NCBI GenBank assembly: GCA_017962665.1
Contig: JAGCUU010000004.1
Location: 1 to 64,000, forward strand
Direction of reading: 5' to 3'
Source: Bacteroidales bacterium
GTDB taxonomy: Bacteria; Bacteroidota; Bacteroidia; Bacteroidales; P3
Length of the DNA: 64,000 nt
Position numbers and translations under genes: made by a program. Numbering within the stretch: position 1 is the stretch's first letter; the number at the start of each line of letters is the position of its first letter. The notes beneath the pieces are model-generated. The model saw nothing but the letters and a program-made list of their open reading frames with translations, did no database searches and was not told the origin of the DNA. Positions 26,071 through 36,646 of the stretch are shown here, in pieces.

Positions 26071-27639
26071 CTATTTAGTAGCGGCGATCAGCAGTGCGAG
26101 CAAGCTGCCAATAGCGACCAAAACAGATATGAGTAACAGCCAAGTATATGGCCGTGCACCACATTCATCTGGTGAAGAGCGACGCTTGATAACACTGACA
26201 CCGACAGACGCATCAGCCAGCAGAAATCCACAGATGAAGATTAATTCCGTTTTCAAGCCGGGAGTTAATTCACGCATAACATAAGGACCAGCAACAACAC
26301 AACATAGTATCAAGGCAGCCAAAACAGCAAAGAGTCGAATATTGAAACTCATGGGATGCTGATGACTTTGGCCTTTTGCAGTCACCGAGAGACGCAACGA
26401 GACAAAGAAGAAAACCATGCCTAAAGCAAAATACAACGCCCCTGTTTTATGGTAGTCCAAATCCATCAATGACGCCACCACACATCCCACCAAAGCAACA
26501 GCCGCAATAATAAGGATAACCTTAATTCTAAATCTTGTCGAAGTCTCCTCTTTTATTTTTTCCTCTATGTCTATTTTTTTCACAGGCTCCTGCTTGACAG
26601 GCTGTGCTGGATTGATTATAGGTATACTCTGTCTTTGACTAATATCGTTCGATTTTTTTTGCGGATTTGGATTAGGTTGATAGTTTTTTACCTCATGCCG
26701 AATAGATTCCTGTCGGGGTGTGTTTAGCGGGATGTCTGAAGTTATTTCATGCTGTCGGCCATGGACATTTGGCGTGTTATGGCGTTGTATTTCCATTTCG
26801 CGCCGCCGATTGCGTTCTTTTTCAATCCTTACAATATCATCGTCTGAAAAGGGGCTATACAAACCATATCTCTTTTCACGATCATGCTCGTCGATAACCG
26901 TTCCGTAATTAAAGTCGATTTCATTGAGCACGAACATTGTCATTTTTTTCAGCTCAGACACATATCGATTCTTTATCTTGTCGATGTCGACTTGAGGAAT
27001 GCCCTTATCTTTCATCCACTGCCACAAAGAAGCATGGTCGAACAATCCCGCATTGTGAAGAATATGCAACTCGTTGGCATTACCATCGAACATTCGCTTT
27101 ACCATCTGCAAACGTTCAAACCATGGAGTCTCTGTCATATTCCTGTCCTGCAAAAAAACAAGCACATCGTTCAAAGCACCAACAAAGTCATCGCCATTAA
27201 ACGGAAAGCAGGGTTTGTCGTCAACAATCTGAGATACTGCATGCTGTATTTTCATGTTGGAATCGCTTCCACTCCAATAATAATACTCAGCCGGAATATA
27301 TTCAAACCACAAATCTTCAGGTCTGACGCATTCGTCGTCGGGAGAAATAAAAGGTTCGCCATTTACATGTTCAATTGGAAAATATCTCTTTATTATCAAG
27401 TATTCATGCGCGAGCATTTCCTCTTCATAGCTTACTGTCAAATCCTCCTGAGGAAACACAAAATAGTAATAGAATTTTGTATCGTCCTCATTATCTTTAT
27501 CACTTTGGAAAGCTTGAAAGAGATTGTTGCAAGGAATTGCTTCGATATTTTCTTCGTATTTCAAGAAGCAACTAACCATCAAGTATAGAGGCCAGTCAAC
27601 ATCCGACTTTTTAATGGGAAATAAAGTGTATTCTGTCAT
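26071..27639 (-). CDS. Unrecognised protein with cytoplasmic N-terminal region and five C-terminal TM helices
   Basis: 522 residues. Residues 1-290 are acidic and aromatic-rich (segments such as WFEYIPAEYYYWSG) without a family I recognise. Residues about 290-355 are charged and Pro/Gln-rich, probably disordered. Five TM helices fill residues about 365-522. A middle block (KPCFPFNGDDFVGALNDVL ... NELHILHNAGLF ... YVSELKKM) has the same spacing as a block in the upstream gene product (KPFFLDNATAFKDALKAI ... YFKYLLAAK), so the two may be distant paralogues. It follows that gene by 3 bp. Function unknown. Confidence 0.6.
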   Translation of the reverse strand: MTEYTLFPIKKSDVDWPLYLMVSCFLKYEENIEAIPCNNLFQAFQSDKDNEDDTKFYYYFVFPQEDLTVSYEEEMLAHEYLIIKRYFPIEHVNGEPFISPDDECVRPEDLWFEYIPAEYYYWSGSDSNMKIQHAVSQIVDDKPCFPFNGDDFVGALNDVLVFLQDRNMTETPWFERLQMVKRMFDGNANELHILHNAGLFDHASLWQWMKDKGIPQVDIDKIKNRYVSELKKMTMFVLNEIDFNYGTVIDEHDREKRYGLYSPFSDDDIVRIEKERNRRREMEIQRHNTPNVHGRQHEITSDIPLNTPRQESIRHEVKNYQPNPNPQKKSNDISQRQSIPIINPAQPVKQEPVKKIDIEEKIKEETSTRFRIKVILIIAAVALVGCVVASLMDLDYHKTGALYFALGMVFFFVSLRLSVTAKGQSHQHPMSFNIRLFAVLAALILCCVVAGPYVMRELTPGLKTELIFICGFLLADASVGVSVIKRRSSPDECGARPYTWLLLISVLVAIGSLLALLIAATK

Positions 27640-27642
27640 AGG

Positions 27643-28467
27643 TCAGCAGTTGTTAATGGCATACATCAAGGCTTTACCTTGTTCGACAATCAAATTATCG
27701 GATACCGACTTAAACTCTTTAGATCCAGATATCGGAAGGTCGAACCACGAACCCATTCCGGCACCAAGTTGTGTACTCTTGGCAGCAAGCAGGTATTTGA
27801 AATATGGCTTTGGAATGTCAAAAACATCCTCCTGGCCACTATATTCAACATTGTCGCTCTGCATTATCGAGAGTCCCTTTTGGAATATTTTCGTCCATCC
27901 ATCGAATGGAGAAAAAGCTGCTATTGCCTTTAATGCATCCTTGAATGCTGTTGCGTTGTCAAGAAAGAACGGCTTGTTATAATACCGTTGGGACAATTTT
28001 TCCTGTTTCAACACTGGTATTGTCTTCCCATCTTTGTACTCTTGAGTAGGTATGAAGCATGCTGCATCGTCACATAAATACCAACACACAATGCAAAAAT
28101 CATAAGGCTTTTTCATTGCCTTTTTCGCCTCCTCGCCACATAGGAAAGCTATATCTTTGATACTTCTCTTTTTTTGTTCCTCATACCATGAGGTACACAA
28201 AGAATGATAGAAATCGTCAGGCCATTCGAATGGAGTCGAATGGTTAAGGTCTTTCCTTATCTTAACCGTAAGTTCCATCATTACGTCATCTGCATCTCTA
28301 TAGACAATAATAGGGGAAGAAGCGACCTCCTCCTTGGGTGTTGGTTTGTACTTAGGTGTTGGTTTCGGTTTGTATATCCTCACCGCCGAAATGGAACGGT
28401 TATAATAAGTCCGACCACTCCCACCTGTCTTAGGCGCGTACCAAGGTTCTAGAAAATCTTCATTCAT
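27643..28467 (-). CDS. Unrecognised soluble protein paired with the membrane protein downstream
   Basis: 274 residues, no signal peptide and no TM helix. The N-terminus has a short repeated Lys-Pro-Thr segment (KPKPTPKYKPTPKEE, about 33-47), then a mixed alpha/beta region rich in Trp, Tyr and Cys (YDFCIVCWYLCDDAACF). The C-terminal half resembles in spacing the middle of the product of the following gene. A TATCTTTG -7 box precedes it. I do not recognise the family; the pair looks like a two-gene operon with one soluble and one membrane partner. Confidence 0.6.
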   Translation of the reverse strand: MNEDFLEPWYAPKTGGSGRTYYNRSISAVRIYKPKPTPKYKPTPKEEVASSPIIVYRDADDVMMELTVKIRKDLNHSTPFEWPDDFYHSLCTSWYEEQKKRSIKDIAFLCGEEAKKAMKKPYDFCIVCWYLCDDAACFIPTQEYKDGKTIPVLKQEKLSQRYYNKPFFLDNATAFKDALKAIAAFSPFDGWTKIFQKGLSIMQSDNVEYSGQEDVFDIPKPYFKYLLAAKSTQLGAGMGSWFDLPISGSKEFKSVSDNLIVEQGKALMYAINNC

Positions 28468-28510
28468 AGTCTTTTATCATTATAATAACCACACTTTCAC
28501 AAAACAATAT

Positions 28511-28518
28511 CAAAGATA
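28511..28518 (-). promoter_or_regulatory. -7 promoter box of the 26.1-28.5 kb gene pair
   Basis: TATCTTTG (28518..28511) fits TAnnTTTG, 44 bp before the start at 28467. No -33 TTTG at the expected distance. Confidence 0.45.
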
Positions 28519-28578
28519 GTCAAGTGAATTGAAAAAGGAGCTCGTCAAGGTCGTTTTCTAAAAACTCCTCGTACTGAG

Positions 28579-29211
28579 TTAGAATGAGTAAAGATGACAG
28601 CAGACCTTGTCCCATTTTCGTTCGCGGAGGTCGCTGGGTTTGACCAAGAAATTAACCATGCCGCAATCGTAAAAAACAAGGTGCCAACGATCTTCCTCGT
28701 CTATTTGTAGCAGCGAAATCATGTCTGGGAATTCCTCACAAACCTCTTCCAAATAAGGCTTGCCCAGTAGGCGGTTACCATCGTCGGCACGTTCACATGA
28801 GCTGAAAGTAATAGACTCTGCCGGCAGTCCAAACGGCGATCCGTCTTCAAACACTATGCTATGCGTATGCAAATTGTCGCATGTCGGGGAGTACATGACC
28901 TTGTAGTGTTTTTTCTGCCAAAGTCCCATTCCAGGACTGTCCGCCGTATCGAAGTTGCCGAAGAAATAGTCCAATGCTGCAAAGAAGTACAGCATACCCG
29001 TATGCGGTAACAGTCCTTCTGGGTCGAATGGGGCAAGTTCCTCGCAACGCAACTGACAGACAAAGGTAAGCGGGTCTTCATATTCCTCACCATCTTCGTC
29101 AACCATCGGCACTTCTGGATAAACAAAATCTTCGGGCATATCAGGTTGCCCCCACCATTTGCTTTGACCAAACAACGGGTTATCCGCAGGATGTGTCTCA
29201 ATCTTTATCAT
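28579..29211 (-). CDS. YwqG/DUF1963 family protein
   Basis: 210 residues. The pattern FGQSKWWGQPDMPEDFVYP near the start, then PLTFVCQLRCEELAPFDPEGLLPHTGMLYFFAALD, is the YwqG (DUF1963) signature (G..P.LP, F..QI...E......LP..G.L.FF). Function of the family is unknown; its genes are frequently found near polymorphic toxin or contact-dependent loci, but no toxin is seen here. Cytoplasmic by sequence. The gene stands alone between the unknown pair and the sugar transporter. Confidence 0.8.
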   Translation of the reverse strand: MIKIETHPADNPLFGQSKWWGQPDMPEDFVYPEVPMVDEDGEEYEDPLTFVCQLRCEELAPFDPEGLLPHTGMLYFFAALDYFFGNFDTADSPGMGLWQKKHYKVMYSPTCDNLHTHSIVFEDGSPFGLPAESITFSSCERADDGNRLLGKPYLEEVCEEFPDMISLLQIDEEDRWHLVFYDCGMVNFLVKPSDLRERKWDKVCCHLYSF

Positions 29212-29278
29212 AGTAAAAAATTAAAGGTTAAATATCTGTTGCTCATATGCAAAGCAAACAAAATGAATTGGATTTTTT

Positions 29279-30574
29279 CTATTTTGCAGGATTATCTTTG
29301 TTGACAATCTTCGAACCAACCAAAGCATAGTAAAGGATGTAGACGAATCCCGCAACAGCAATCCAATAGCTTGGCTGATATCCAGTGGCACCATATATGT
29401 CAACAACCCCGTTCATCAACAACGGCAATATTCCGCCTCCACAGACCAGTGCCATAAACAATCCCGAGGCACGCTCTGTATATGCGCCAAGTCCCTCAAC
29501 AGCAAGATTGAATATACCGCCCCACATCACACTGGTGCATAGGCCAACACATACCAGCAACGCTCCGCTTAGCGGAATAAGATTCATTCCAAAGCCTTTG
29601 GCACCATTAAAACCGGGGAAGTTAATCATTGTCGTTGCAGGAATAAATATTGCAACAACGACAAGCGCAATAGCAACACTTGCTACTGTAGCTATCATAG
29701 TCCTTGGTGACACCTTGCTGCCGACAATGCCACCAATCAGACGTCCCACAAGCATCAGAAGCCAGTAGAATGCCGTCACACTACCTGCCACAGCCTCAGC
29801 GCTGACACCTTCTTGAAAGAAATGCATCTCGGGATTTTGAAGCCATTTGTTAAGTACATTAGGAACGCCAACCTCAACACCTACATAAATGAATATGGCT
29901 ATTGCACCAAGAACAAAGTGACGGAACTGGAACAGACCCTTATAAGTCAACACTGACGTATCAGCATTTTGTGTACTCTCTTTTTCTGGTATTTTGGTTA
30001 ACAGAATGACAATAAAAGCCAAAGCAAAAATGGCAAGTGCCGTATACATTAACGGGAAGGTGTCGCTGATTTTTGCATCGACGATACTCGGAATCAGGAG
30101 TCCGGTAATCACGATAACAGCTGTACCACACAATGAATTGAATGTTCCGCCGAACTGAATCAGCTGATTACCCTTGTTGCCGCCGCCACCGAGACGGTTA
30201 AGCATCGGGTTAACGACAGTGTTGAGCAGACACATCGAAAAACCGGCAACCAATGCTCCTATCAGGTAAATGCCGAAACTGCCGACAAGACCGGAGCAAA
30301 GCTGTATGGCAACTCCTAAGAATCCCACACTGACAGCCACAAGCGATGTACGCTTGTAACCACGTTTTTGGAGCATATTACCAGCAGGAATACCCATAAT
30401 AGCATATGCTATGAAGTTGGCAAAAACGCCTAATGTACCCTGCCAGTTAGGTATGGTAAACTGATTCTTGAGGATATCTCCCATTGGCGAAGCCAAATTA
30501 GTCACAAACGATATCATTCCGAAGAGCAATATCATCACAATAATGGGAATAATGTAATTCTGTTTTTTCTCCAT
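29279..30574 (-). CDS. FucP-type sugar:H+ symporter (MFS, FHS family)
   Basis: 431 residues, twelve TM helices. The N-terminal half carries FGMISFVTNLASPMGDILKNQF and the second loop GNMLQKRGYKRTSL, and a later CLLNTVVNPMLNRLGGGGNKGNQ, all characteristic of the fucose/glucose-galactose permease (FucP/GluP) group of Bacteroidota. Substrate cannot be fixed by eye; fucose, galactose, glucose or GlcNAc are all possible. It is encoded 64 bp downstream of atpG in the same direction, probably its own transcription unit. The glycan hydrolases at 20-25 kb may produce its substrate. Confidence 0.85.
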   Translation of the reverse strand: MEKKQNYIIPIIVMILLFGMISFVTNLASPMGDILKNQFTIPNWQGTLGVFANFIAYAIMGIPAGNMLQKRGYKRTSLVAVSVGFLGVAIQLCSGLVGSFGIYLIGALVAGFSMCLLNTVVNPMLNRLGGGGNKGNQLIQFGGTFNSLCGTAVIVITGLLIPSIVDAKISDTFPLMYTALAIFALAFIVILLTKIPEKESTQNADTSVLTYKGLFQFRHFVLGAIAIFIYVGVEVGVPNVLNKWLQNPEMHFFQEGVSAEAVAGSVTAFYWLLMLVGRLIGGIVGSKVSPRTMIATVASVAIALVVVAIFIPATTMINFPGFNGAKGFGMNLIPLSGALLVCVGLCTSVMWGGIFNLAVEGLGAYTERASGLFMALVCGGGILPLLMNGVVDIYGATGYQPSYWIAVAGFVYILYYALVGSKIVNKDNPAK

Positions 30575-30637
30575 ATCACGGGTAAGGTTTAAGAGATTTC
30601 TTGTTTGTCAATCACTTGTCATTCATAACCAGTCACA

Positions 30638-31522
30638 CTATCCTTTCAATGCCTCACTACCACTGACAATCTCAATAATTTCGTTGGTGATGGCAGCCTG
30701 ACGTGCTTTGTTGTATGAAAGGCGTAGCTCTTTGAGCAATTCGGTGGCATTATCGGTAGCTTTCTGCATGGCGGTCATACGAGCCCCATGTTCCGCGGCA
30801 AGCGAATCGAGAATAACACGATAGAACTGGGAGCGTAACGTCATCGGTATCATGTCGCGTAATATCTGCTCCTTGCCAGGTTCATAGATATAGTCGTTGC
30901 GCGATTTACCGGCACCTTCACCGGCAGCTTTAGTCTTAACGGGTAGGAACTGTTCGGTGGAAAGAATCTGTGTGAGGGAATTTTTGAATTGATTATAAAT
31001 AATTTCAATACAATCATATTCTTTATTGCAGAAAGCATTCATCACATTGTCGCACACATCAACAACGGCATCAAAAGTGGCATTGTCGAGCAATTCATCA
31101 TGATTTCCGACGACAAGACCATTTTGTTTGGAGAAAAACTCGGTTCCACGTTTCCCTATTGTGAGCATGCTGACTTTGGGACTATCGGACTGTGTCTTGA
31201 CACCAGAATAGTAGGCAATGCGCGATGTAGCGGCTTTGATAACATTTGAGTTAAATGCACCGCAGAGACCTTTGTTGGAGGTTACCACGACAAGCAACAC
31301 GTTGTTTACCGCGCGTATCTCATGGTACTGGGTCTGCACTCCGTCCTCGACATCAATATCAGCAATAATTTCGCCCAGCTGTGCCGCGTAGGGACGCATT
31401 CCAAGTATGGCATTCTGCGCTCTACGGAACTTGGCAGCAGATACCATTTTCATAGCGGAGGTAATCTGCTGTGTGCTGCTGACCGACGTTATGCGTGTGC
31501 GGACTTCCTTTAGATTTGCCAT
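30638..31522 (-). CDS. atpG: F1Fo ATP synthase gamma subunit
   Basis: 294 residues, the rotor shaft of F1. The N-terminal coiled coil LKEVRTRITSVSSTQQITSAMKMVSAAKF and the C-terminal MTAMQKATDNATELLKEL...NKARQAAITNEIIEIVSGSEAL are the two conserved antiparallel helices. Last gene of the atpE-F-H-A-G operon, 72 bp after atpA. Confidence 0.96.
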   Translation of the reverse strand: MANLKEVRTRITSVSSTQQITSAMKMVSAAKFRRAQNAILGMRPYAAQLGEIIADIDVEDGVQTQYHEIRAVNNVLLVVVTSNKGLCGAFNSNVIKAATSRIAYYSGVKTQSDSPKVSMLTIGKRGTEFFSKQNGLVVGNHDELLDNATFDAVVDVCDNVMNAFCNKEYDCIEIIYNQFKNSLTQILSTEQFLPVKTKAAGEGAGKSRNDYIYEPGKEQILRDMIPMTLRSQFYRVILDSLAAEHGARMTAMQKATDNATELLKELRLSYNKARQAAITNEIIEIVSGSEALKG

Positions 31523-31594
31523 TGGTGGTTTTTAGATGTTTATGATTCGAAGAGGTGAGTAAAATGAATTACTAATCTTTTCTTTCAGTATTCT

Positions 31595-33175
31595 TTATTT
31601 TGAATATTTTACGCTCAAGTCGGCAGCAACCCTACGCATAGTATCCAGGTCTTCGTCCAACAACTTTCCAGCCTTGAGGTTTGCCAGCAACTGCGGATGG
31701 TTTTGACGCAAGAAGAATACAAACTCAGTCTCGAAATTGCGTACTTTGTCGACCGGTACTTTCTGAATAAGCCCATTCGTGCCACAGAAGATAATGGCCA
31801 CCTGTTCCTCGACAGGCATTGGAGAGTATTGCGGTTGCTTAAGGATTTCGACATTTCGAACACCTTTGTCAAGTACCGCCTTGGTGGCGGCATCAAGGTC
31901 GCTTCCAAACTTTGAAAAAGCCTCAAGTTCGCGGTATTGTGCCTGGTCAAGTTTCAACGTACCTGCAATCTTCTTCATCGACTTGATTTGAGCCTTTCCT
32001 CCCACTCGAGACACGGAGATACCCACATTGATGGCAGGACGAACACCGCTGTTGAAGAGGTTGGTCTCAAGGAAAATCTGTCCATCCGTGATGGAGATGA
32101 CATTGGTTGGAATATAAGCGGAAACGTCTCCGGCCTGGGTCTCAATAATTGGCAAAGCCGTCAACGAGCCACCGCCCTTGACCTTATCTTTTAGAGCTGC
32201 TGGCAAGTCGTTCATCTGGCGGGCAATCTCGTCGCTCTGTATGATACGTGCTGCACGTTCTAACAGACGGCTATGGAGATAGAAGACGTCACCAGGATAA
32301 GCCTCACGTCCTGGCGGGCGACGGAGAAGAAGGGAGACCTCACGGTAAGCTACGGCCTGCTTTGAGAGATCGTCGTAAATAACGAGAGCGTTGCGGCCTG
32401 TATCACGGAAATACTCTCCGATAGCGGCACCGGCGAAAGGTGCGTAGAACTGCATGGCAGCAGGATCGGAAGCAGTGGCTGCAACAACTATTGTATAGTC
32501 CATCGCGCCTTTTTCTTCAAGGTTTTTCACCAGATTGGCGACAGTGGAGCCTTTCTGGCCGCAAGCCACATAGATGCAATAGACAGGATCGCCGGCATCA
32601 TAGAAATTCTTTTGATTGATAATAGTGTCTATGGCAATGGCAGTCTTACCCGTCTGACGGTCTCCAATGATAAGCTCGCGCTGACCGCGTCCGATTGGAA
32701 TCATAGAGTCGATGGCCTTGATACCAGTCTGAAGCGGCTGCTCGACCGGTTGGCGGAAAATAACGCCAGGGGCCTTGCGCTCGATAGGCATATCAAAGAG
32801 CTCGCCTTCAATAGGTCCTTTGCCGTCAATAGGTTCCCCGATAGTGTTGATGACACGACCCACAAGTTGTTCTCCCACCTTTACAGAGGCGATACGCTTG
32901 GTGCGCTTCACAGTGTCACCCTCGTTGATGGAGTTCGACTCGGCAAGCATAACAACACCGACATTGTCCTCCTCGAGGTTTTGGACTATACCCTGTTCGC
33001 CTGTCGCAAACTCGACCAACTCGCCACTTTGGGCGTTGTTAAGGCCATAAATGCGGGCGATACCGTCGCCAACGGTAAGTACAGTGCCGACTTCTTCAAG
33101 AGCAACATCAAGGTCGACATCGGCCAGTTGTTTTTTTAGTATCGCTGATACTTCGGCAGGTTTTATTTCTGACAT
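31595..33175 (-). CDS. atpA: F1Fo ATP synthase alpha subunit
   Basis: 526 residues. Non-catalytic nucleotide-binding subunit of F1. The P-loop GDRQTGKT, the [17 protein letters not shown] block, the signature [14 protein letters not shown] and the N-terminal beta-barrel are all present. The start overlaps nothing; 33 bp separate it from atpH. It has the slightly extended length seen in Bacteroidales alpha subunits. Confidence 0.97.
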   Translation of the reverse strand: MSEIKPAEVSAILKKQLADVDLDVALEEVGTVLTVGDGIARIYGLNNAQSGELVEFATGEQGIVQNLEEDNVGVVMLAESNSINEGDTVKRTKRIASVKVGEQLVGRVINTIGEPIDGKGPIEGELFDMPIERKAPGVIFRQPVEQPLQTGIKAIDSMIPIGRGQRELIIGDRQTGKTAIAIDTIINQKNFYDAGDPVYCIYVACGQKGSTVANLVKNLEEKGAMDYTIVVAATASDPAAMQFYAPFAGAAIGEYFRDTGRNALVIYDDLSKQAVAYREVSLLLRRPPGREAYPGDVFYLHSRLLERAARIIQSDEIARQMNDLPAALKDKVKGGGSLTALPIIETQAGDVSAYIPTNVISITDGQIFLETNLFNSGVRPAINVGISVSRVGGKAQIKSMKKIAGTLKLDQAQYRELEAFSKFGSDLDAATKAVLDKGVRNVEILKQPQYSPMPVEEQVAIIFCGTNGLIQKVPVDKVRNFETEFVFFLRQNHPQLLANLKAGKLLDEDLDTMRRVAADLSVKYSK

Positions 33176-33208
33176 AATATTTTTAAATTGAGAATTGAAA
33201 TCAGTTTT

Positions 33209-33766
33209 TTAAAGTTTGCTTTCGTAAACGTTTTTGCTGAACTCTTTGCGCAGCTTGTTAATAGCGGTGTTCAAACGGGCATCGTACATATTGTTGTCAA
33301 ACTCAATGCTGAACCCACCCAAAATATCAGGGTCCACTTCGGTCTGCAGTTCCACCTCCTTGCCCGTATACTCGCAAACCAGTCTGCATACGGCCTGCTT
33401 GGCCTCATCATCAGCTTCTGTTGCGGTTACAAAATGGGAAAGGACAACATTTTTGTAAGCACGGTACAATCCGATAAAAGCATCAGAAATACCTCTCAAA
33501 TTCACCGCACGACGTTTCTTGACAACAAATGCGAGGAACAAAGAGGTAACCTTTGAAACATGTGCACCGAAGAGCTCGTTGAGGATTGCAACCTTTTTGC
33601 CTTCACGGATGAAAGGATTTGCAAAGACAGTATTAAGCATATGATTCTCAATGCACACACTATTCACCAGCCTCATATCCTCCCCTACAGCATCAAGCTG
33701 TCCCATGTCAGAGGCGACAAGGAACAGAGCCTTTGCATAATTGGTATTAATTCTGTAGTCTTCCAC
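33209..33766 (-). CDS. atpH: F1Fo ATP synthase delta subunit (OSCP)
   Basis: 185 residues. Connects the peripheral stalk to the top of F1. N-terminal helical domain beginning YRINTNYAKALFLVASDMG, and the C-terminal KEVELQTEVDPDILGGFSIEFDN, which is the conserved delta/OSCP signature. Eight bases separate it from atpF. Confidence 0.93.
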   Translation of the reverse strand: MEDYRINTNYAKALFLVASDMGQLDAVGEDMRLVNSVCIENHMLNTVFANPFIREGKKVAILNELFGAHVSKVTSLFLAFVVKKRRAVNLRGISDAFIGLYRAYKNVVLSHFVTATEADDEAKQAVCRLVCEYTGKEVELQTEVDPDILGGFSIEFDNNMYDARLNTAINKLRKEFSKNVYESKL

Positions 33767-33774
33767 TTTTCAAA

Positions 33775-34275
33775 TTAGTTCAAGTCTGCATTTTCAAGTT
33801 CTTTGGCGATAATCTCGTTCGCACGCTGCTTGTCGGAAAGTTCATTTTTCATAAGCTTTTCGGCGATTTCAATAGACAGGTTGGCTATTTGGTTCTTGAG
33901 ATCGTGAATAGCTTTGAGTTTTTCGTAGTTGATGTTCTCGCGGGCTGCTTCAACGATACGATCAGCCTCCAATGTTGCTTTCTGACGGTATTCCTCTTTA
34001 ATCTGTTCGCCTGCGAGCCGTGCATTGCGCAGTATTTCGTCACGTTGAATCTTAGCCTCGGCAAGCAGTTTCTCGTTATCGGCTTTAAGCTGTGACATCT
34101 GAGCCTTGACAACCTCTGCCGCATTCAAGGAATCGCTGATTGCCTTCTCACGGTCCTTGAGCGATTTGAGTATAATCGGCCAGCCCCATTTCATCAAGAT
34201 GAACGCCAGGATACCAAATGAGATAAGCATCCAGAAAATAACACCAAGACCAGGACTTACTAAGGGATTATTCAT
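33775..34275 (-). CDS. atpF: F1Fo ATP synthase b subunit
   Basis: 166 residues. One N-terminal TM helix (about 10-30, LGVIFWMLISFGILAFILMKWGWPII) followed by a long amphipathic helix (LKDREKAISDSLNAAEVVKAQM ...) that dimerises to form the peripheral stalk. Preceded by a 123-bp gap that contains a hairpin after atpE. Confidence 0.95.
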   Translation of the reverse strand: MNNPLVSPGLGVIFWMLISFGILAFILMKWGWPIILKSLKDREKAISDSLNAAEVVKAQMSQLKADNEKLLAEAKIQRDEILRNARLAGEQIKEEYRQKATLEADRIVEAARENINYEKLKAIHDLKNQIANLSIEIAEKLMKNELSDKQRANEIIAKELENADLN

Positions 34276-34349
34276 GATATAATGGTTTGTATATTAGAGC
34301 TTATTATAGTAGTTGAGAACTTCTCATCAAAAAAGACATAATAATAAAT

Positions 34350-34388
34350 GGTCTGTCCCCGTAAGCCCATCGCCGTCGGAGACAGACC
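34350..34388 (-). terminator. Hairpin between atpE and atpF
   Basis: GGTCTGTC (34350-34357) pairs with GACAGACC (34381-34388); the stem continues after one mismatch with CCG (34359-34361) and CGG (34377-34379). It starts 11 nt after the atpE stop and is followed on the minus strand by an AT-rich stretch with TCTTTTTTG. It looks like a partial terminator or a 3' stability hairpin that would raise the amount of atpE mRNA over the downstream genes; c subunits are needed in 8-15 copies per complex. Confidence 0.55.
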
Positions 34389-34398
34389 GATTTGCCGA

Positions 34399-35032
<634 letters not shown>

Positions 35033-36598
35033 CTAAATGAGGTCGATAGAATAGTGCAAGCCGACATTCTGACGGCGAGCCATTGCCTGCTTGATGATAA
35101 GGTAGGCACAGGCAATAAGGTTGCGCAACTCTGAAAGCGGTTCAGTGAGTACGCTGCGATTGTAGAGTTCCTCCGTCTCACGGAAGATAAGATTTAGACG
35201 GTCGAAAGCTCGCTGAAGACGCAGGTCGCTGCGGACTATACCCACATAGTTGGACATGATTTCCTGCAGCTCTTTTTTTGTCTGTGTAATAAGGACCATC
35301 TCTTCATTGAACACCATACCTTCAGCATTCCAATCGGGAATTTTGTTGTAAAGATCGCTCTGATTATTCTTGGCAAACTGGTCAATTGCATCCATAGCAG
35401 CATTATGAGCATACACCACAGCTTCGAGCAACGAATTACTTGCCAGACGATTGCCACCATGAAGACCTGTACATGAACATTCACCGGCAGCATAAAGATG
35501 AAGTATTGATGAACGTCCGTTACGGTCAACTTTAATGCCACCGCACTGATAGTGTGCAGCAGGACGGACAGGAATCATGTCTTTGGTGATATTAATACCT
35601 AGCTCGAGACATTTGGCATATATTGTCGGGAAGCCATTAATGAGTTCATTCTTGCCTATTCCACGTGCATCGAGCCATAGATAGTCAACACCGGCAAGTT
35701 TCAACTCGTTGTCGATGGCACGTGCCACAATATCACGCGGAGCAAGAGACAGACGTTTGTCATATTTCTGCATAAACTCCTTGCCCTGGCGATCTTTCAG
35801 TATAGCACCGGCACCACGCATTGCCTCAGTGATAAGGAATGCCGGTTTTTCAGCAGGGTTATAAAGACTTGTTGGATGGAATTGCATAAATTCCAAATCT
35901 TTCAACACTCCACGCGCCCTGTGAACCATTGCCACGCCGTCACCAGTGGAAATAATGGGAGTGGTAGTGGTGGTATATACATTGCCCATACCTCCGGTGG
36001 CAAGAAGTGTAACCTTGGCAAGATAGGTATCAATCTGATTTGTTCTGCAGTCAAGGGCATAAACACCATAGCAATCAATATTTGGCGTGTGCTTAGTGAC
36101 ACGCTGTCCCATATGATGCTGTGTGATGATATCAATAGCAAACTGGTTCTCCTTCAATTCAATGTTTGGATGGTCGTGTATGGCTTGGAGCAGTCCGCGT
36201 TCGATCTCAGCACCGGTATTGTCCTTATGGTGAAGAATTCTAAACTCTGAATGGCCTCCTTCGCGATGCAAGTCGAAACGTCCGCCACTCTCCTTGTCAA
36301 AATTGACACCATACTTAACCAGCTCCTGTATTCTCTGTGGGGCCTCGCGTATAGTCATTTCCACCACCTCGCGGTCACATATTCCATCGCCGGCAACAAG
36401 GGTGTCGGCTATGTGTTTGTCAAAACTGTCTGTGTCGTACATGACAGCGGCTATGCCTCCCTGGGCATATTTTGTAGAACCCTCTGAAGCTTCACCCTTC
36501 GAAAGGATGCATACTTTGCCGTATGGGGCAACTTTTAGAGCAAAACTAAGGCCGGCAATGCCAGAGCCAATAACTAAAAAATCTACTTCGTAACGCAT
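35033..36598 (-). CDS. nadB: L-aspartate oxidase
   Basis: 521 residues. FAD enzyme that oxidises L-aspartate to iminoaspartate, the first step of NAD synthesis. FAD-binding VIGSGIAGLSFALKVAPYGKV at the N-terminus, GEASEGSTKYAQGGIAAV, the active-site block HPTSLYNP, and AAGECSCTGLHGGNRLASNSLLE are all typical. nadA and nadC are not in the window. It lies 48 bp downstream of the lipoprotein phosphodiesterase in the same direction, so it may be on the STAND-NTPase transcript or have its own start in the repeat-bearing gap. Confidence 0.95.
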   Translation of the reverse strand: MRYEVDFLVIGSGIAGLSFALKVAPYGKVCILSKGEASEGSTKYAQGGIAAVMYDTDSFDKHIADTLVAGDGICDREVVEMTIREAPQRIQELVKYGVNFDKESGGRFDLHREGGHSEFRILHHKDNTGAEIERGLLQAIHDHPNIELKENQFAIDIITQHHMGQRVTKHTPNIDCYGVYALDCRTNQIDTYLAKVTLLATGGMGNVYTTTTTPIISTGDGVAMVHRARGVLKDLEFMQFHPTSLYNPAEKPAFLITEAMRGAGAILKDRQGKEFMQKYDKRLSLAPRDIVARAIDNELKLAGVDYLWLDARGIGKNELINGFPTIYAKCLELGINITKDMIPVRPAAHYQCGGIKVDRNGRSSILHLYAAGECSCTGLHGGNRLASNSLLEAVVYAHNAAMDAIDQFAKNNQSDLYNKIPDWNAEGMVFNEEMVLITQTKKELQEIMSNYVGIVRSDLRLQRAFDRLNLIFRETEELYNRSVLTEPLSELRNLIACAYLIIKQAMARRQNVGLHYSIDLI

Positions 36599-36600
36599 TT

Positions 36601-36630
36601 GATGTAAGATGTTAGATGTATGATGTAAGA
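36601..36630. repeat. Short degenerate heptamer array upstream of nadB
   Basis: Four copies of GATGTNA/T in 30 bp, ending 3 bp before the nadB start codon on the minus strand. Short tracts like this occur in Bacteroidota spacers; a role is not evident. Confidence 0.5.
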
Positions 36631-36646
36631 GGTTCTTGTTGATGTT

